From: Thalassospira sp.
GTDB lineage: Bacteria > Pseudomonadota > Alphaproteobacteria > Rhodospirillales > Thalassospiraceae
DNA: 64,000 nucleotides
Reading direction: 5' to 3'
Assembly: GCF_030690045.1 (NCBI RefSeq)
Contig: NZ_JAUYHK010000014.1
Coordinates: forward strand, 62,001 to 126,000
Every line of letters begins with the position of its first letter. The first letter of the stretch is position 1. This document shows, one piece after another, positions 47,590-58,269 of the stretch. Position numbers and translations under genes: made by a program. The notes below the pieces were generated by a model. The model did no database searches, was not told the origin of the DNA, and saw nothing but the letters and a program-made list of their open reading frames with translations.

Positions 47590-47740
47590 TTGTTTGCTCG
47601 GTCATTATTGCTGTTATGCCGGTTTTCGGCCACAAGCGGTTGCAAATTGGTTAAGGGGCCCGGATATAATACTTTAATATACAGGAACGTTTTGCAAAAC
47701 GGCATGGGCAAATGGCAGGTTGCCCGCCGCCGGGGCAAGA

Positions 47741-48598
47741 TTAGACAGCGCCTTCTTTTTTCGGATTGCGGCGATTTTCGGCGGCATCAGGCGTCAGACG
47801 GACAAAAGTCCGGTCGGGCAGACGCAAATCGACAATCAAGACATCGCGCGATAACAGGTCATTTTCCTGATCCAGCTGATCCAGCCGCGCCCAGGCCTTT
47901 TTGATATCGTTTTCGGGCAGACGGATAAACATGCCGTTCGCCATCTGGATGTTCCAGCGCCGTTCACCAATGCGTTGTGCGCCTGTCACCTGTTCAAACA
48001 GGCGCGGCACGGATGAAAGGGCATCGATCATTTCGGCGGCATGTTGCGGTGCATCTTCGCCGACCAGAACCGGCAGATTCAGATAATCGCCCAGTGCGTA
48101 ATCCTGTAATTGGGCACCGTCACTATCAATCAGGACATGACCGTCATCGCGTTGCCACAGGGCAAGGGGGCGGCGTTCCTCGATCTCGACAATAATGGTA
48201 TGGGGCAGGCGGCGTTCGACCAGCGCCTTGCGCACCCATGATAATTGTTCGATACGTTCGCGGGCGGCAACAACGTCAAAGGTGACAATCGGCGATCCGG
48301 GTTTCTGGCCGATGGCCGCCAGAAGGGCATCGGGGTCGGTTTTATGACGGCCCGAAACCTCGATATTTTCGACAACCATTCCGGCTTTGACCGACAGGTC
48401 GATCAGTTCGGCATGGGCAATTTCCATCCATTGCGCCGTTTTGCCGCTATTGATCAGGGCAATCGGGCCCAGAACGCCAATTGCAATCAGGCTGGTCCAC
48501 CAGCAAAACCGGGCGACGCGCCGCAATGTGGCGGTGGTTCCGGTCTGGCTTTTGACCTTTTCGCTGCGTTCGCGGGCCTGTTCGGCTATCGTTCGCAT
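47741..48598 (-). CDS. ftsQ: Cell division protein FtsQ
   Basis: A 285-residue single-pass membrane protein: cytoplasmic N-terminus, one transmembrane helix at about 31-50, a POTRA domain (about 75-145, IEVSGRHKTDPDALLAAIG) and a beta domain. FtsQ links FtsL/FtsB to the other division proteins. The ATG at 48598 has GAGGA six bases upstream; an upstream ATG at 48619 would add seven residues. It overlaps the end of ddl by 13 bases. Confidence 0.92.
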   Translation of the reverse strand: MRTIAEQARERSEKVKSQTGTTATLRRVARFCWWTSLIAIGVLGPIALINSGKTAQWMEIAHAELIDLSVKAGMVVENIEVSGRHKTDPDALLAAIGQKPGSPIVTFDVVAARERIEQLSWVRKALVERRLPHTIIVEIEERRPLALWQRDDGHVLIDSDGAQLQDYALGDYLNLPVLVGEDAPQHAAEMIDALSSVPRLFEQVTGAQRIGERRWNIQMANGMFIRLPENDIKKAWARLDQLDQENDLLSRDVLIVDLRLPDRTFVRLTPDAAENRRNPKKEGAV

Positions 48599-49500
48599 GA
48601 GGCGTCCTCGACCATCCATGCGACAATATCGGCAAAGCTCATGCCTTCGTGACGGGCAGCATCAGGCACCAGTGATGTCGGTGTCAGGCCCGGCTGGGTG
48701 TTCATTTCCAGAATGACAACTCGGTCATGAAGCGGGTCATAGCGGAAATCGGCCCGGGCAACGCCCTTGCATCCCAGCGCCCGATAGGCCTGTTCGGCAA
48801 ATTGTTTCAGGCGGATGCTCAGGGGTTCGGGGATGTTGGCGGGGATGATGTGTTCCGATCCACCGGCGACATATTTCGACTGATAATCATAAAAGGCATG
48901 ATTGCCGGTCATGATTTCGATGATTTCCATCGCCTTACCATCGCGGATACCGATCGTCATCTCGCGACCGGGGATATATTCTTCCTGCATCACGCCATCG
49001 CCATGAACCCAGTCCCGTGCCAGCATGTTCTGTTCTTCTTCGGCGGTCAGGATGATTTCAACGCCTACCGATGATCCTTCGTTATTGGGTTTCAGGACAT
49101 AGGGTGGCGGCAAGGCATGGCCATTGGCGATATCGTCCCGCGATACCCAGACATGGCGGGCACAGGGAATGTCATATTCGGCAAACATCGCCTTGGCGGC
49201 CATTTTATCCATGGCAATGGCGGATGCCCGCACCCCGGAATGGGTATAGGGAATGCCAAGGATTTCCAGCAATCCCTGTACTACCCCATCCTCGCCCCAA
49301 CGGCCATGCAGGGCGTTGAACACTACATCGGGTTTCGGGGTCAGCGATGCCAGTTGGGCGGGCAGGTCGCGGGTGGCATCAATAGCCGTCACCTCATACC
49401 CCTTTTCGCGCAGGGCCTTGATGACTTCGCGGCCCGAAGACAACGAAACGTCGCGTTCCGCCGACCAGCCGCCATAAATGACAGCGACATGTTTGTTCAT
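48586..49500 (-). CDS. ddl: D-alanine--D-alanine ligase
   Basis: A 304-residue ATP-grasp enzyme that makes D-Ala-D-Ala for the MurF reaction. Seen are YGGWSAERDVSLSSG at the start (Glu for substrate binding), HGRWGEDGVVQGLLE, KPNNEGSSVGV and the metal site EMNTQPGLTPTSLVP. DdlB-type placement inside the dcw cluster. The ATG at 49500 overlaps the murB stop (ATGA). Confidence 0.96.
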   Translation of the reverse strand: MNKHVAVIYGGWSAERDVSLSSGREVIKALREKGYEVTAIDATRDLPAQLASLTPKPDVVFNALHGRWGEDGVVQGLLEILGIPYTHSGVRASAIAMDKMAAKAMFAEYDIPCARHVWVSRDDIANGHALPPPYVLKPNNEGSSVGVEIILTAEEEQNMLARDWVHGDGVMQEEYIPGREMTIGIRDGKAMEIIEIMTGNHAFYDYQSKYVAGGSEHIIPANIPEPLSIRLKQFAEQAYRALGCKGVARADFRYDPLHDRVVILEMNTQPGLTPTSLVPDAARHEGMSFADIVAWMVEDASCER

Positions 49501-50441
49501 GCGTCTTTCCCCACGATAGAATGGCCCAGCCGTTCACCAATCCGCCGGATTTCCCAGCGCAGATCGATCCCGGACCGGGTTTTGACCCGCTTGCGGACTT
49601 CCTCGCCCAGTTCTTCAAGGTCAAGGGCGCTGGCGGTTCCCAGATTGATCATAAAATTACAATGTTGTTCCGACATTTGCGCCCCGCCAATGGTCAGGCC
49701 CCGGCACCCGGCGGCATCAATGACTTCCCATGCCCGTTCCGGCAGAGGATTGGCAAAGGTTGACCCGCCGGTGCGCGATTTGACCGGTTGCGATCCGGTG
49801 CGGGCATCGGCAATATCGGCCATGCGTTTGGCAATATCGGCGGGATGATCGGGCGTGCCGCGCAAGATGGCGGATGTGAAAATCCAGTCTGCGGGCAGGC
49901 CGCAATGGCGATAGGACAGATCCATTTGATCGATTGTGACGCTGTGCAGGTTACCCTTGCCGTCAACAGCATCGGCCCGGATCAGAACATCCTTGATTTC
50001 GCGGCCATAGGCCCCGGCATTCATTCGGATTGCCCCGCCAATTGTGCCGGGAATGCCCGACAGGAATTCCAGCCCGGCCAGCCCGGCCTGTTGGGCAATT
50101 TGTGCGACATTCAAATCCAGTGCTCCGGCCCCGACATGGATTTCATCATTGGTGATCGTGATATCGGTAAAGGGACGCCCCAGCCGGATGACCACCCCGC
50201 GAATGCCGCCATCGCGTACCAGAAGGTTCGATCCGACACCAATCACCGTTATCGGAATATCGGCATCCCGGTTTTTCAGGAAATGCGCCAGATCGGCGGC
50301 ATCATCCGGGCGAAACATCACATCCGCCGGGCCGCCAACCTGAAACCATGTGACCTTTGCCAGCGACGCACCTTCGCGCAACTTGCCACGCACCTTGGGC
50401 AGGCGGTCGATCAACGGGGTATGATGGCCGGGCGTGCTCAT
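49497..50441 (-). CDS. murB: UDP-N-acetylenolpyruvoylglucosamine reductase
   Basis: A 314-residue FAD enzyme that reduces enolpyruvyl-UDP-GlcNAc to UDP-MurNAc. FAD-binding motifs VGGPADVMFRP and VIGVGSNLLVRDGG, the SGIPGTIGGAIRMNAGAYG block and the SGSTF-like TGGSTFANP with catalytic Ser are present; type II MurB (short form). The frame extends upstream to 50513, but the ATG at 50441 shares its A with the murC stop (TGATG) and gives the normal N-terminus. Confidence 0.95.
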   Translation of the reverse strand: MSTPGHHTPLIDRLPKVRGKLREGASLAKVTWFQVGGPADVMFRPDDAADLAHFLKNRDADIPITVIGVGSNLLVRDGGIRGVVIRLGRPFTDITITNDEIHVGAGALDLNVAQIAQQAGLAGLEFLSGIPGTIGGAIRMNAGAYGREIKDVLIRADAVDGKGNLHSVTIDQMDLSYRHCGLPADWIFTSAILRGTPDHPADIAKRMADIADARTGSQPVKSRTGGSTFANPLPERAWEVIDAAGCRGLTIGGAQMSEQHCNFMINLGTASALDLEELGEEVRKRVKTRSGIDLRWEIRRIGERLGHSIVGKDA

Positions 50442-51850
50442 CAGGATTTCAGGGCCTCCAGTTCGGCGGGCAGGGCATTGGCCCAGGCGCTGATCGAACC
50501 TGCCCCCAGACATACCACCAGATCGCCTTGTGTGGCGGTGTCGCGCACCAGTCCGGCCAGTTGTTCCGGGCCATCAAGGGCGATGACCTGCCGGTGGCCG
50601 CGATTGCGCAATCCTTCGATCAGGCTGTCGCGATTGGCATCGTCAATCGGGGTTTCCCCGGCGGCATAGACATCGGCGACAATCACGGTATCGGCATCGT
50701 TAAAGCAGGTACAGAATTCCTCGAACAGGTCATGCAGGCGTGAATAGCGGTGCGGCTGGACCACGGCAATGACATTGTTTCGGGTTGCCTTGCGGGCGGC
50801 CTTCAGAACGGCGCGGATTTCAACCGGATGATGCCCGTAATCATCAATGATGGTGACACCGTCAACCTCGCCGGTTTTGGTAAAGCGGCGCTTGACACCG
50901 GTAAAACCGTCAAAGGCCGATACGATTTTATCATCGGCAATGCCCAGTTCCAGTGCTACGGTAATCGCGGCCAACGAGTTCGACACATTGTGATCCCCGA
51001 CCATCGGCAGACGCACATCGCGGATCACCCGTTCGGCACCGTCAATTCGGTCGCGGATGATAACGTCAAAGGTGCTTTGCCCGATATCGGTGCGGACATT
51101 GACGGCCCGCACATCGGCCTGCGGGGAAAAGCCAAAGGTGAAAATGCGGCGATCCGTTACCTTGCCAATCAGGGCCTGGACTTCGGGATGGTCAATGCAC
51201 AAAACGGCAAAGCCATAAAACGGGATGTTCTGGACAAAGTTTTTGAAGGCTTCGCGCAACTGGTCGAAATTTTTCCAGTGATCAAGATGTTCGGGGTCGA
51301 TATTGGTCACAACCGAAATGGTCGAGGGCACCTTGACGAAGGTGCCATCAGACTCATCGGCCTCCACCACCATCCAGTCGCCATCGCCAAGGCGTGCATT
51401 GGTGCCATAGGAATTGATGATGCCGCCATTGATGACGGTCGGATCAAGGCCTGCGGCATCCAGCATGGTGGCAATCAGGGATGTTGTTGTGGTTTTGCCG
51501 TGCGTGCCGCCGACCGCGATGGCGGCTTTGAGGCGCATCAGTTCGGCCAGCATTTCCGACCGGCGGACAACCGGCACCAGATTGGCGCGTGCGGCGATGA
51601 CTTCGGGGTTGTCGGGTTTGACGGCGGTTGAGATCACCACTACCTTGGCGTCGGTGACATTGGCCGCATCATGGCCGATAAAAACCCGGATGCCCAGATT
51701 GCGCAGACGGCTGACATTGGCGTTGTCGGAAATATCCGATCCTTGCACCGCATAGCCCAGATTATGCAGAATTTCGGCAATGCCGGACATGCCGATGCCG
51801 CCAATCCCGACAAAATGGATATTCCCGATGCCAAGTGGCAGGCTGTTCAT
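50441..51850 (-). CDS. murC: UDP-N-acetylmuramate--L-alanine ligase
   Basis: A 469-residue Mur ligase. N-terminal UDP-binding [16 protein letters not shown] loop [10 protein letters not shown] at 114-123, central ENDP-type [11 protein letters not shown] and a C-terminal domain with [10 protein letters not shown]. It adds L-Ala to UDP-MurNAc, starting the peptide stem. An open frame upstream would run into murG; the ATG at 51850 overlaps the murG stop (ATGA) and has GGAG upstream. Confidence 0.96.
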   Translation of the reverse strand: MNSLPLGIGNIHFVGIGGIGMSGIAEILHNLGYAVQGSDISDNANVSRLRNLGIRVFIGHDAANVTDAKVVVISTAVKPDNPEVIAARANLVPVVRRSEMLAELMRLKAAIAVGGTHGKTTTTSLIATMLDAAGLDPTVINGGIINSYGTNARLGDGDWMVVEADESDGTFVKVPSTISVVTNIDPEHLDHWKNFDQLREAFKNFVQNIPFYGFAVLCIDHPEVQALIGKVTDRRIFTFGFSPQADVRAVNVRTDIGQSTFDVIIRDRIDGAERVIRDVRLPMVGDHNVSNSLAAITVALELGIADDKIVSAFDGFTGVKRRFTKTGEVDGVTIIDDYGHHPVEIRAVLKAARKATRNNVIAVVQPHRYSRLHDLFEEFCTCFNDADTVIVADVYAAGETPIDDANRDSLIEGLRNRGHRQVIALDGPEQLAGLVRDTATQGDLVVCLGAGSISAWANALPAELEALKS

Positions 51851-53049
51851 ACTGTATCTCCGTGGACGTCTTTTTTTGCAGGGGACGGTTCCGGTTGTCC
51901 GGCCGGGTCCAGTCCCAATAATCCCAAAACCATATCGGCCAGACGTTCGGCGGCATTCGGCTTTGCACTGATCCGCGCGGCTTCTGCGGCGCGGATCAGG
52001 GTCGCCGGATTGCCCAGCAACTGCGTCAGGCGGTCGCATAATATTTCAACCGTGAAACGGTCCTGTGGCAACAGCCACGCTGCCCCATCGGCCTCAAGCT
52101 GTTCGGCGTTATAGCGTTGATGATCGTCAATGGCATTTGGCAAGGGTACCAGCAGGGCCGGGCGACCGGCCGCCGTCAGTTCTGCCACCGTTGACGCCCC
52201 GGCACGCGCAATGACCAGATGGCATTGCCGCAGGCGGTCGGGGATATCGTCGAAAAAAGGCCGTAACGTGACATCAATGCCCGATCCGGCATATTTTTGT
52301 GTGACGGCTTCGATGTCTTCGGCGCGGGCCTGTTGCGAGACATGCAGCCGGGCACGCAGGGCGTCGGGCAGGGCGATCAGGGCATCGGGCAGAATTTCAG
52401 ACAGAATGCGCGCACCCTGACTGCCGCCGGTTATCAAAATACGGATCGGACCATCAATGGTCGGGGTGTCATAGGGGGCGGTATTCAGGGCTGCAATTTC
52501 GCTGCGAACCGGGTTCCCGGTCCAGACGATTTTGGCCCGGTCGGTATCGGCCAGCATGCGGACATTGGCAAAGGATGTGGCAATGCGCTGTGCTGCACCG
52601 GCCATCACCCGGTTGGCCCGGCCCAGAACGGCATTTTGTTCATGCAGTGCCAATGGAATGCCCAGCCATTTCGCTGACAAGGTTGCCGGGATCGAGGCAT
52701 AACCGCCAAAGCCGATCACCGCAGCCGGGCGGATTTTGGCAAGGTGGCGGCGGGCCTGCATCGTGCCAAGGCCCAGTTTGATCAGGCCGCTGATCCTGCC
52801 CCGAATGCCTTTTCCGGCCAGTCCCCCGGCGGGCAGGATGATAGTGCGGACCCCCTCCACACCATCGGTATAGCGTGCGGCGCGTTCATCGGTGAAAAAT
52901 ATCACATCGGCCCCGCGCCGAACCAGTGCGCGGGCCAGCGATACCGCCGGAAACATATGGCCGCCCGTCCCGCCCGATGTCAGGGCAATGCACAGACCGG
53001 TCAGCGGTTTTTCAGCAACGGAAAAATCGGGGGATACCATATTGGACAT
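51847..53049 (-). CDS. murG: UDP-GlcNAc:lipid I N-acetylglucosaminyltransferase
   Basis: A 400-residue GT-B glycosyltransferase that turns lipid I into lipid II at the inner face of the membrane. Seen are the glycine loop [11 protein letters not shown] at 25-35, [30 protein letters not shown] and the donor-site [11 protein letters not shown]. The N-terminal 15 residues are a short extension and the C-terminal 30 a Pro-rich tail compared with E. coli MurG. ATG at 53049 (an ATG at 53040 also exists). It follows ftsW by 86 bp and overlaps murC. Confidence 0.95.
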   Translation of the reverse strand: MSNMVSPDFSVAEKPLTGLCIALTSGGTGGHMFPAVSLARALVRRGADVIFFTDERAARYTDGVEGVRTIILPAGGLAGKGIRGRISGLIKLGLGTMQARRHLAKIRPAAVIGFGGYASIPATLSAKWLGIPLALHEQNAVLGRANRVMAGAAQRIATSFANVRMLADTDRAKIVWTGNPVRSEIAALNTAPYDTPTIDGPIRILITGGSQGARILSEILPDALIALPDALRARLHVSQQARAEDIEAVTQKYAGSGIDVTLRPFFDDIPDRLRQCHLVIARAGASTVAELTAAGRPALLVPLPNAIDDHQRYNAEQLEADGAAWLLPQDRFTVEILCDRLTQLLGNPATLIRAAEAARISAKPNAAERLADMVLGLLGLDPAGQPEPSPAKKDVHGDTV

Positions 53050-53135
53050 AGAACCTGCGCACGATAGGATGAAGGGCTGTGAAAATAAAAACCCAGAAAG
53101 GTTAATATCCCTTCAAGCCAAGGCCGGATCGTGCA

Positions 53136-54275
53136 TTATTCACCGGTTCTTTTTCGCGTCAGGGCCAAAATAAAGCCCATGCCGATGGCAAGGGCGACGG
53201 TCGAAGACCCGCCATAGGACACAAAGGGCAATGTCATGCCCTTGGGTGGCATCAATTGCAGGGCGGATGCCATATTGATCAGGGCCTGCAAACCGAACTG
53301 CACCAGAAGGCCGGTGACGGCCAGTACGACAAACAGATTGCGTTCGCCCATCAGGCGCGACAGGCCTCGGATCATGATGAAAACAAAAACGCCCACCATC
53401 AACAAACAGAATAACAGCCCGAATTCCTCGCCAGCAACGGCAAAGATAAAATCGGAATGGGCGTCGGGCAGATAATTTTTAACCGATCCCTCGCCGGGAC
53501 CGCGCCCCATGATGCCGCCATTCATGAAGGCTTCCATCGAGCGTTCGATCTGGTAATTGTCGCCTGATGCCGGGTCCAGAAAACGGTCCACACGTGATTG
53601 CACATGCGGCAAAACCAGATAGGCGGTCACCGCCAGCCCGAACACGCCAAAGCCCAGACCAAACACCAGAACCATCGGTAATCCGGCCAGAAAAATCTGG
53701 GTGGCCCAGATAACGGTTATGACAATGGTTTGCCCGAAATCCGGCTGGATCATCAGTAAAATGATCGAGGTTGCCAGCAACAGGCAACTGACGATATAGC
53801 CGGGAAAATTGGGGTTCAGCCGTCCTTCGGAAAACATCCAGGCGATGACGACGGCAAAGGCGGGTTTGAGAAATTCCGATGGCTGCACCGTAATCCCGGC
53901 CAGATTGATCCAACGGATGGCACCCTTGATCTCTGACCCGATGAAGGGGGTCAGGATCAACAGGAAAATCACCCCTAAAAACAGGATGGAGGCCACCCGG
54001 CGCACCCATTTGACCGACAGCAACGAAATGCCGCCCGCACACAGAATCGCAAGGGTCAGAAAGACAAATTGCCGCCGGACAAAATGAAAACTGTCAACGC
54101 CGATGCGGTCAGCGACCGGTGGGCTGGCGGACATTACCAGCAATGCACCAATTCCCATCAGCAGAATGGTCGCCGCCAGCATCCAGCGGTCCACCGTCCA
54201 CCACCATACCCCCAGAACCGACGTATCGGCACGGGAAAAGGCGATATTGGGGGTATTGCCAAACGGGGTTTTCAT
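53136..54275 (-). CDS. ftsW: Septal peptidoglycan polymerase FtsW (SEDS family)
   Basis: A 379-residue membrane protein with ten helices of the SEDS family; family motifs include the PSEFLKPAF segment, GGIMGRGPGEGSVKNYLPDAHSDFIFAV (split over the large loop, with the catalytic Asp) and LPFVSYGGSS near the C-terminus. It polymerises glycan from lipid II together with the transpeptidase FtsI. ATG at 54275 overlaps the murD stop (ATGA). Confidence 0.95.
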   Translation of the reverse strand: MKTPFGNTPNIAFSRADTSVLGVWWWTVDRWMLAATILLMGIGALLVMSASPPVADRIGVDSFHFVRRQFVFLTLAILCAGGISLLSVKWVRRVASILFLGVIFLLILTPFIGSEIKGAIRWINLAGITVQPSEFLKPAFAVVIAWMFSEGRLNPNFPGYIVSCLLLATSIILLMIQPDFGQTIVITVIWATQIFLAGLPMVLVFGLGFGVFGLAVTAYLVLPHVQSRVDRFLDPASGDNYQIERSMEAFMNGGIMGRGPGEGSVKNYLPDAHSDFIFAVAGEEFGLLFCLLMVGVFVFIMIRGLSRLMGERNLFVVLAVTGLLVQFGLQALINMASALQLMPPKGMTLPFVSYGGSSTVALAIGMGFILALTRKRTGE

Positions 54276-55657
54276 GCCTGCCCCCGTTCAAACCGGGCAA
54301 AGAGATCGCGAAAATGATCGCCGCGGGCCTCGAAACTTTTATATTGGTCGAACGACGCACAGGCCGGTGACAACAACACCACAGCCCCGGCAACACCATC
54401 GGCACGCGCACAGGCCAGCGCCCGGCTGGCGGCGATTTCCAGCGTGCCACAGGATTCAAACGGCAATTTGCCTTCAAGCGTTTCGGCAAAGGCATCACTG
54501 GCTGCGCCAATCAAAAACGCCTTGCGAATGCGGTCATAAAATACGTCCAGACCGTCAATGCCGCCTTCCTTGGGTTTGCCGCCCAGAATCCAGTAGATGT
54601 TGTCATAGGCGGATAGCGCTTTGGCGGTGGCTTCGGCATTGGTGGCCTTGCTGTCATTGACAAAGACAATGCTGTCAATCGCGCCAAGCCGTTCCTGCCG
54701 ATGGGCCAAGCCCGGAAAACTCATGATGCCATCAATAATTTTGGCGGCATCGATGCCGCGTGCCCGGCACAGCGCATATGCAAAGGCAATATTTTGCCAG
54801 TTATGCAGGCCCGGCATATGGGTTGCCTGGCGCAAATCAAACACGGCATCGGCGGTGCCGTCCAGATCATCAATCAGATGGCCGTCACGGACATAAATCC
54901 CGTGTGGAACGGTTTCACGCACCGAAATCATCACGATGTAACGGCCCCCTTCGCGGGCCAGTTCTTCGGCAATGCGGTGGCAGGGTTCATCATCGCCTGA
55001 AATGATCGCCCATTTCGGGCCTTTGGCGCGGGCAAAAACAAGCCTTTTGGCCGCGATATAGCCATCCATGCCACCATGCCGGTCCAGGTGGTCGGGCGTG
55101 ATGTTCAAAAGGGCGGCGGCATCAAAACTGGCGTCTTGCAGCAGTTCAAGTTGATAGGAGGACAGTTCCAGAACAAAACAGTCATCCGCCTCCATCGGAT
55201 CAAATCCGAGTGCCGGATTGCCCAGATTGCCCCCGGCCTGTGTTTTTACACCGGCATGGGCAAGGATATGGGCAGTCAGGGCGGTGGTGGTGGATTTGCC
55301 ATTGGTGCCGGTGATGGCAAGGGTTGGCACATCGGGATGGGCGGTACAGAGCAATTCCACATCGCAAATGATCGGCACCCCGGCCCGCCGGGCGCGTTCC
55401 GCCGCCGGATGCGGGGTTGGAAAGGTCGATGGGATGCCGGGGCTGATCACCAGCATCACCGGATCGTTCCAGTCACATTCCGCGATATTGACCGGGGCAA
55501 GATTCAGGGTGTCCAGTTGCAGGAGGCTGTCAGGATTGTCATCCCAGGCCCAGACAATTGCACCTGATGCGATCAGGGCTTTCACACTGGCCTGCCCGGA
55601 TTTTCCAAGACCCAGAACCGCAACGATTTTTCCGCGCAGATGTGAAAGTTCGATCAC
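54272..55657 (-). CDS. murD: UDP-N-acetylmuramoyl-L-alanine--D-glutamate ligase
   Basis: A 461-residue Mur ligase adding D-Glu to UDP-MurNAc-L-Ala. UDP-site VLGLGKSGQAS, ATP loop GTNGKSTTTAL at 117-127, NITPDHLDRHG and NDSKATNAEAT in the C-terminal domain are all present. The start is a GTG at 55657 with only a weak ribosome binding site; no ATG is near. It follows mraY by 16 bp. Confidence 0.95.
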   Translation of the reverse strand: MIELSHLRGKIVAVLGLGKSGQASVKALIASGAIVWAWDDNPDSLLQLDTLNLAPVNIAECDWNDPVMLVISPGIPSTFPTPHPAAERARRAGVPIICDVELLCTAHPDVPTLAITGTNGKSTTTALTAHILAHAGVKTQAGGNLGNPALGFDPMEADDCFVLELSSYQLELLQDASFDAAALLNITPDHLDRHGGMDGYIAAKRLVFARAKGPKWAIISGDDEPCHRIAEELAREGGRYIVMISVRETVPHGIYVRDGHLIDDLDGTADAVFDLRQATHMPGLHNWQNIAFAYALCRARGIDAAKIIDGIMSFPGLAHRQERLGAIDSIVFVNDSKATNAEATAKALSAYDNIYWILGGKPKEGGIDGLDVFYDRIRKAFLIGAASDAFAETLEGKLPFESCGTLEIAASRALACARADGVAGAVVLLSPACASFDQYKSFEARGDHFRDLFARFERGQA

Positions 55658-55673
55658 TTTTTACCGATCCGTT

Positions 55674-56762
55674 TTAGCGCAATTTCAATGTAGCAAGACC
55701 GACCAGCGCCAGAATGACGGCGATGATCCAGAACCGGATAACGATGGTCGGTTCCTGCCAGCCTTTTTTCTCATAATGATGATGCAGCGGGGCCATGCGA
55801 AACACTCGCTTGCCGGTCATTTTGAAGGATGCGACCTGAATGATGACGGACAATGTTTCCAGAACAAACAGGCCGCCGATAATTGCCAGAACCAGTTCAT
55901 GTTTGGTGACAACCGCCACCGCACCCAATGCACCGCCCAAGGCCAGCGACCCGGTATCGCCCATAAACACCATCGCAGGCGGGGCATTATACCACAAAAA
56001 GCCAAGGCCCGCCCCGACCAGCGCACCCAGAAAAATCGTCAGTTCGCCTGATCCGGCGACATAATGCACCTGCAAATATTCGGCGAACTGGATATTGCCG
56101 ATCAGATAGGTGATCAGGGCGAAACTGGCCGCTGCAATCATCACCGGCACAATCGCCAAACCATCCAGACCATCGGTCAGATTGACGGCGTTTGAGGCAC
56201 CAACCATGACAAACATTGCAAACGGAACAAAGAACCAGCCCAGATCCAGCAGGAAATTCTTTAAAAACGGGAATGCCAGGGCGGTGGATAACGGATCGGC
56301 GGTATAGGACGAAATCCAGAAGGCCGCCGCCGCCGCAATGCCAAACTGCCCCAAAAGTTTGATCTTGCCGGGCAAGCCCTTGGAATTTCGTTTGGAAACT
56401 TTCAGATAATCATCAAGAAACCCCAGAAACCCGTATCCGATGGTGACCATCAAAACCGCCCAGACAAACGGATTTTTCAAATCCGCCCACAGCAGGGTGG
56501 CAATGGTGGTGGAGATCAACAATAAAAGGCCGCCCATGGTTGGCGTGCCTTTTTTGGTCAGAAGGTGGCTTTCGGGGCCATCTTCTCGGATCGGTTGCCC
56601 TTCGCTTTGGCGGGAGCGCAACAGATTGATCAGCCACGGTCCCAGCACAAAGGCCAGAACCAGCGACGTCATGATTGCCCCGCCGGTCCGGAACGTGATG
56701 TAACGGAACAGGTTGAATACCGGGAACTGGTCGGCCATCGGATAAAGCAGATTATAAAGCAT
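55674..56762 (-). CDS. mraY: Phospho-N-acetylmuramoyl-pentapeptide transferase
   Basis: A 362-residue integral membrane enzyme with ten helices that makes lipid I by moving phospho-MurNAc-pentapeptide to undecaprenyl phosphate. Signature residues: GTPTMGG early, FLDDYLKV (catalytic Asp pair) near 115, [10 protein letters not shown], and the HHHYEKKGW loop. ATG at 56762. It is 18 bp downstream of murF. Confidence 0.96.
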   Translation of the reverse strand: MLYNLLYPMADQFPVFNLFRYITFRTGGAIMTSLVLAFVLGPWLINLLRSRQSEGQPIREDGPESHLLTKKGTPTMGGLLLLISTTIATLLWADLKNPFVWAVLMVTIGYGFLGFLDDYLKVSKRNSKGLPGKIKLLGQFGIAAAAAFWISSYTADPLSTALAFPFLKNFLLDLGWFFVPFAMFVMVGASNAVNLTDGLDGLAIVPVMIAAASFALITYLIGNIQFAEYLQVHYVAGSGELTIFLGALVGAGLGFLWYNAPPAMVFMGDTGSLALGGALGAVAVVTKHELVLAIIGGLFVLETLSVIIQVASFKMTGKRVFRMAPLHHHYEKKGWQEPTIVIRFWIIAVILALVGLATLKLR

Positions 56763-56780
56763 CGCCGTGCCTTACGTCCT

Positions 56781-58211
56781 TCATGCGTCGTTTTTATGCG
56801 GGGAATTGCCCGTGGATGTGAAGTTTAAAGCCTGAACAATTTTAGAAACGTAAATGCCCAGCGATCCCTTGACCAAAACCACATCGCCGTCGCGCAAACC
56901 GGCGCGGATCGGCGCAATGGCGTCTTCGGCCGTCTCGAAATGACCAAGATGCAGATTGTCAGGCAAGGCGTCGCGCAGGGCCGCCATCATCGGGCCGACG
57001 GTATAGACGGCATCAATGCCAAGGGCAATCACCGGATGCGCAAGGTCGCCATGCAATTTCTCCGATGCATTCCCCAATTCGCGCATATCGCCCAGAACCG
57101 CGATCTTGCGGCCTTCGTTCTGTGGTTTGGTCGCGGCCAGAACATTTAATCCGGCCAGCATCGATGTCGGATTGGCGTTATAGGCATCATCAATCAGGGT
57201 AAAGCTGCCATCGCCGCCGGGCAGGTCAACAATATGTTGTGCCCCGCGTCCGGCAGGCGGGGTGAAATCGGCAAAATCCTGTGCGGCGCGTAAAATATCC
57301 CCGCCCAGCGCCTCGACCCCGGCCAGCACGGCAAGGGAATTCATCACCCAGTGTTCGCCGGGGCAACCGACAAAATATTCAATATCGCGACCATTCATGC
57401 GGGCGCGCACGGCGCTGCCGTCGGGGGTGATGTTGGCTTCAAACAGGCGGTAATCGGCCACGGCATCGGTGCCGAAACTTTTGATATTTTCAATGCCCAG
57501 CTCCTTTGCCCGGCGTTGCAGGGCAAAGAAATGAGGGTTGTCGCGGTTCAGAATGGCGGTGCCGCCCGGTTCCAGCCCATCAAAAATTTCGGCCTTGGCG
57601 GTGGCAATTTCGCCTTCATTTTTGAAAAACTCGGTATGGGCGCCAACAACGGTGGTGATGATGGCGACCGACGGTTTGACCATTTTAACCAGCGGACTGA
57701 TTTCACCGGGATGGTTCATGCCGATTTCAAAAACGCCATATTGCGTATTGACGGGCAGGATGGCCAAACTCATTGGCACCCCCCAGTGATTGTTGAAACT
57801 GGCCGGGCTGGCATGGGTGGCGGCCTGTTCGCCCAACAGATATTTCAGGGCTTCCTTGGTGCCGGTTTTGCCGACACTGCCGGTTATGGCGATGATTTTG
57901 GCGGTACTGCGTGCCCGCCCGGCAAGACCAAGACGGTTCAGCGCATCAAGCGTATCATCAACAACCAGACAGGGGGCATCGGCGGGGAGGTAGGCCGGGT
58001 CGGAAACCATTGCCGCGACACAACCGTTTTCAATCGCACTGGTGGCAAATTTGTGACCGTCGAAATTCGGGCCTTTCAGGGCGATGAACACATCCCCCTT
58101 GCGGGTCTTGCGGCTGTCAATCGAAAGGCCGGATGCCTGCCAGTTACCGGTGGCCTTGCCGCCCGTTGCGGTGGCGGCATCCTTTGCCGTCCATAAAACA
58201 GCCTGTGTCAT
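56781..58211 (-). CDS. murF: UDP-N-acetylmuramoyl-tripeptide--D-alanyl-D-alanine ligase
   Basis: A 476-residue Mur ligase that adds D-Ala-D-Ala to the tripeptide. SIDSRKTRKGDVFIAL in the N-terminal domain, ATP loop GSVGKTGTKE at 111-120, NNHWGVPMSLA and DDAYNANPTS are diagnostic. ATG at 58211. It lies 58 bp after murE. Confidence 0.95.
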   Translation of the reverse strand: MTQAVLWTAKDAATATGGKATGNWQASGLSIDSRKTRKGDVFIALKGPNFDGHKFATSAIENGCVAAMVSDPAYLPADAPCLVVDDTLDALNRLGLAGRARSTAKIIAITGSVGKTGTKEALKYLLGEQAATHASPASFNNHWGVPMSLAILPVNTQYGVFEIGMNHPGEISPLVKMVKPSVAIITTVVGAHTEFFKNEGEIATAKAEIFDGLEPGGTAILNRDNPHFFALQRRAKELGIENIKSFGTDAVADYRLFEANITPDGSAVRARMNGRDIEYFVGCPGEHWVMNSLAVLAGVEALGGDILRAAQDFADFTPPAGRGAQHIVDLPGGDGSFTLIDDAYNANPTSMLAGLNVLAATKPQNEGRKIAVLGDMRELGNASEKLHGDLAHPVIALGIDAVYTVGPMMAALRDALPDNLHLGHFETAEDAIAPIRAGLRDGDVVLVKGSLGIYVSKIVQALNFTSTGNSPHKNDA

Positions 58212-58269
58212 AGATCTTTTTTCCGTGTTGCATGCGATCTGAAACGGCAGTCATGCCGTTGTTTTAAAA

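Noticed and set aside
47590-47740. Possible internal promoter before ftsA in the AT-rich patch near 47665-47700
   Set aside because: TTGCAA and several TATTAA/TATTAT words are present, but no pair has a spacer close to 17 bases.
51851-52039. N-terminal extension of murC into murG
   Set aside because: The ATG at 51850 has an ATGA overlap and a ribosome binding site and gives the usual MurC start.
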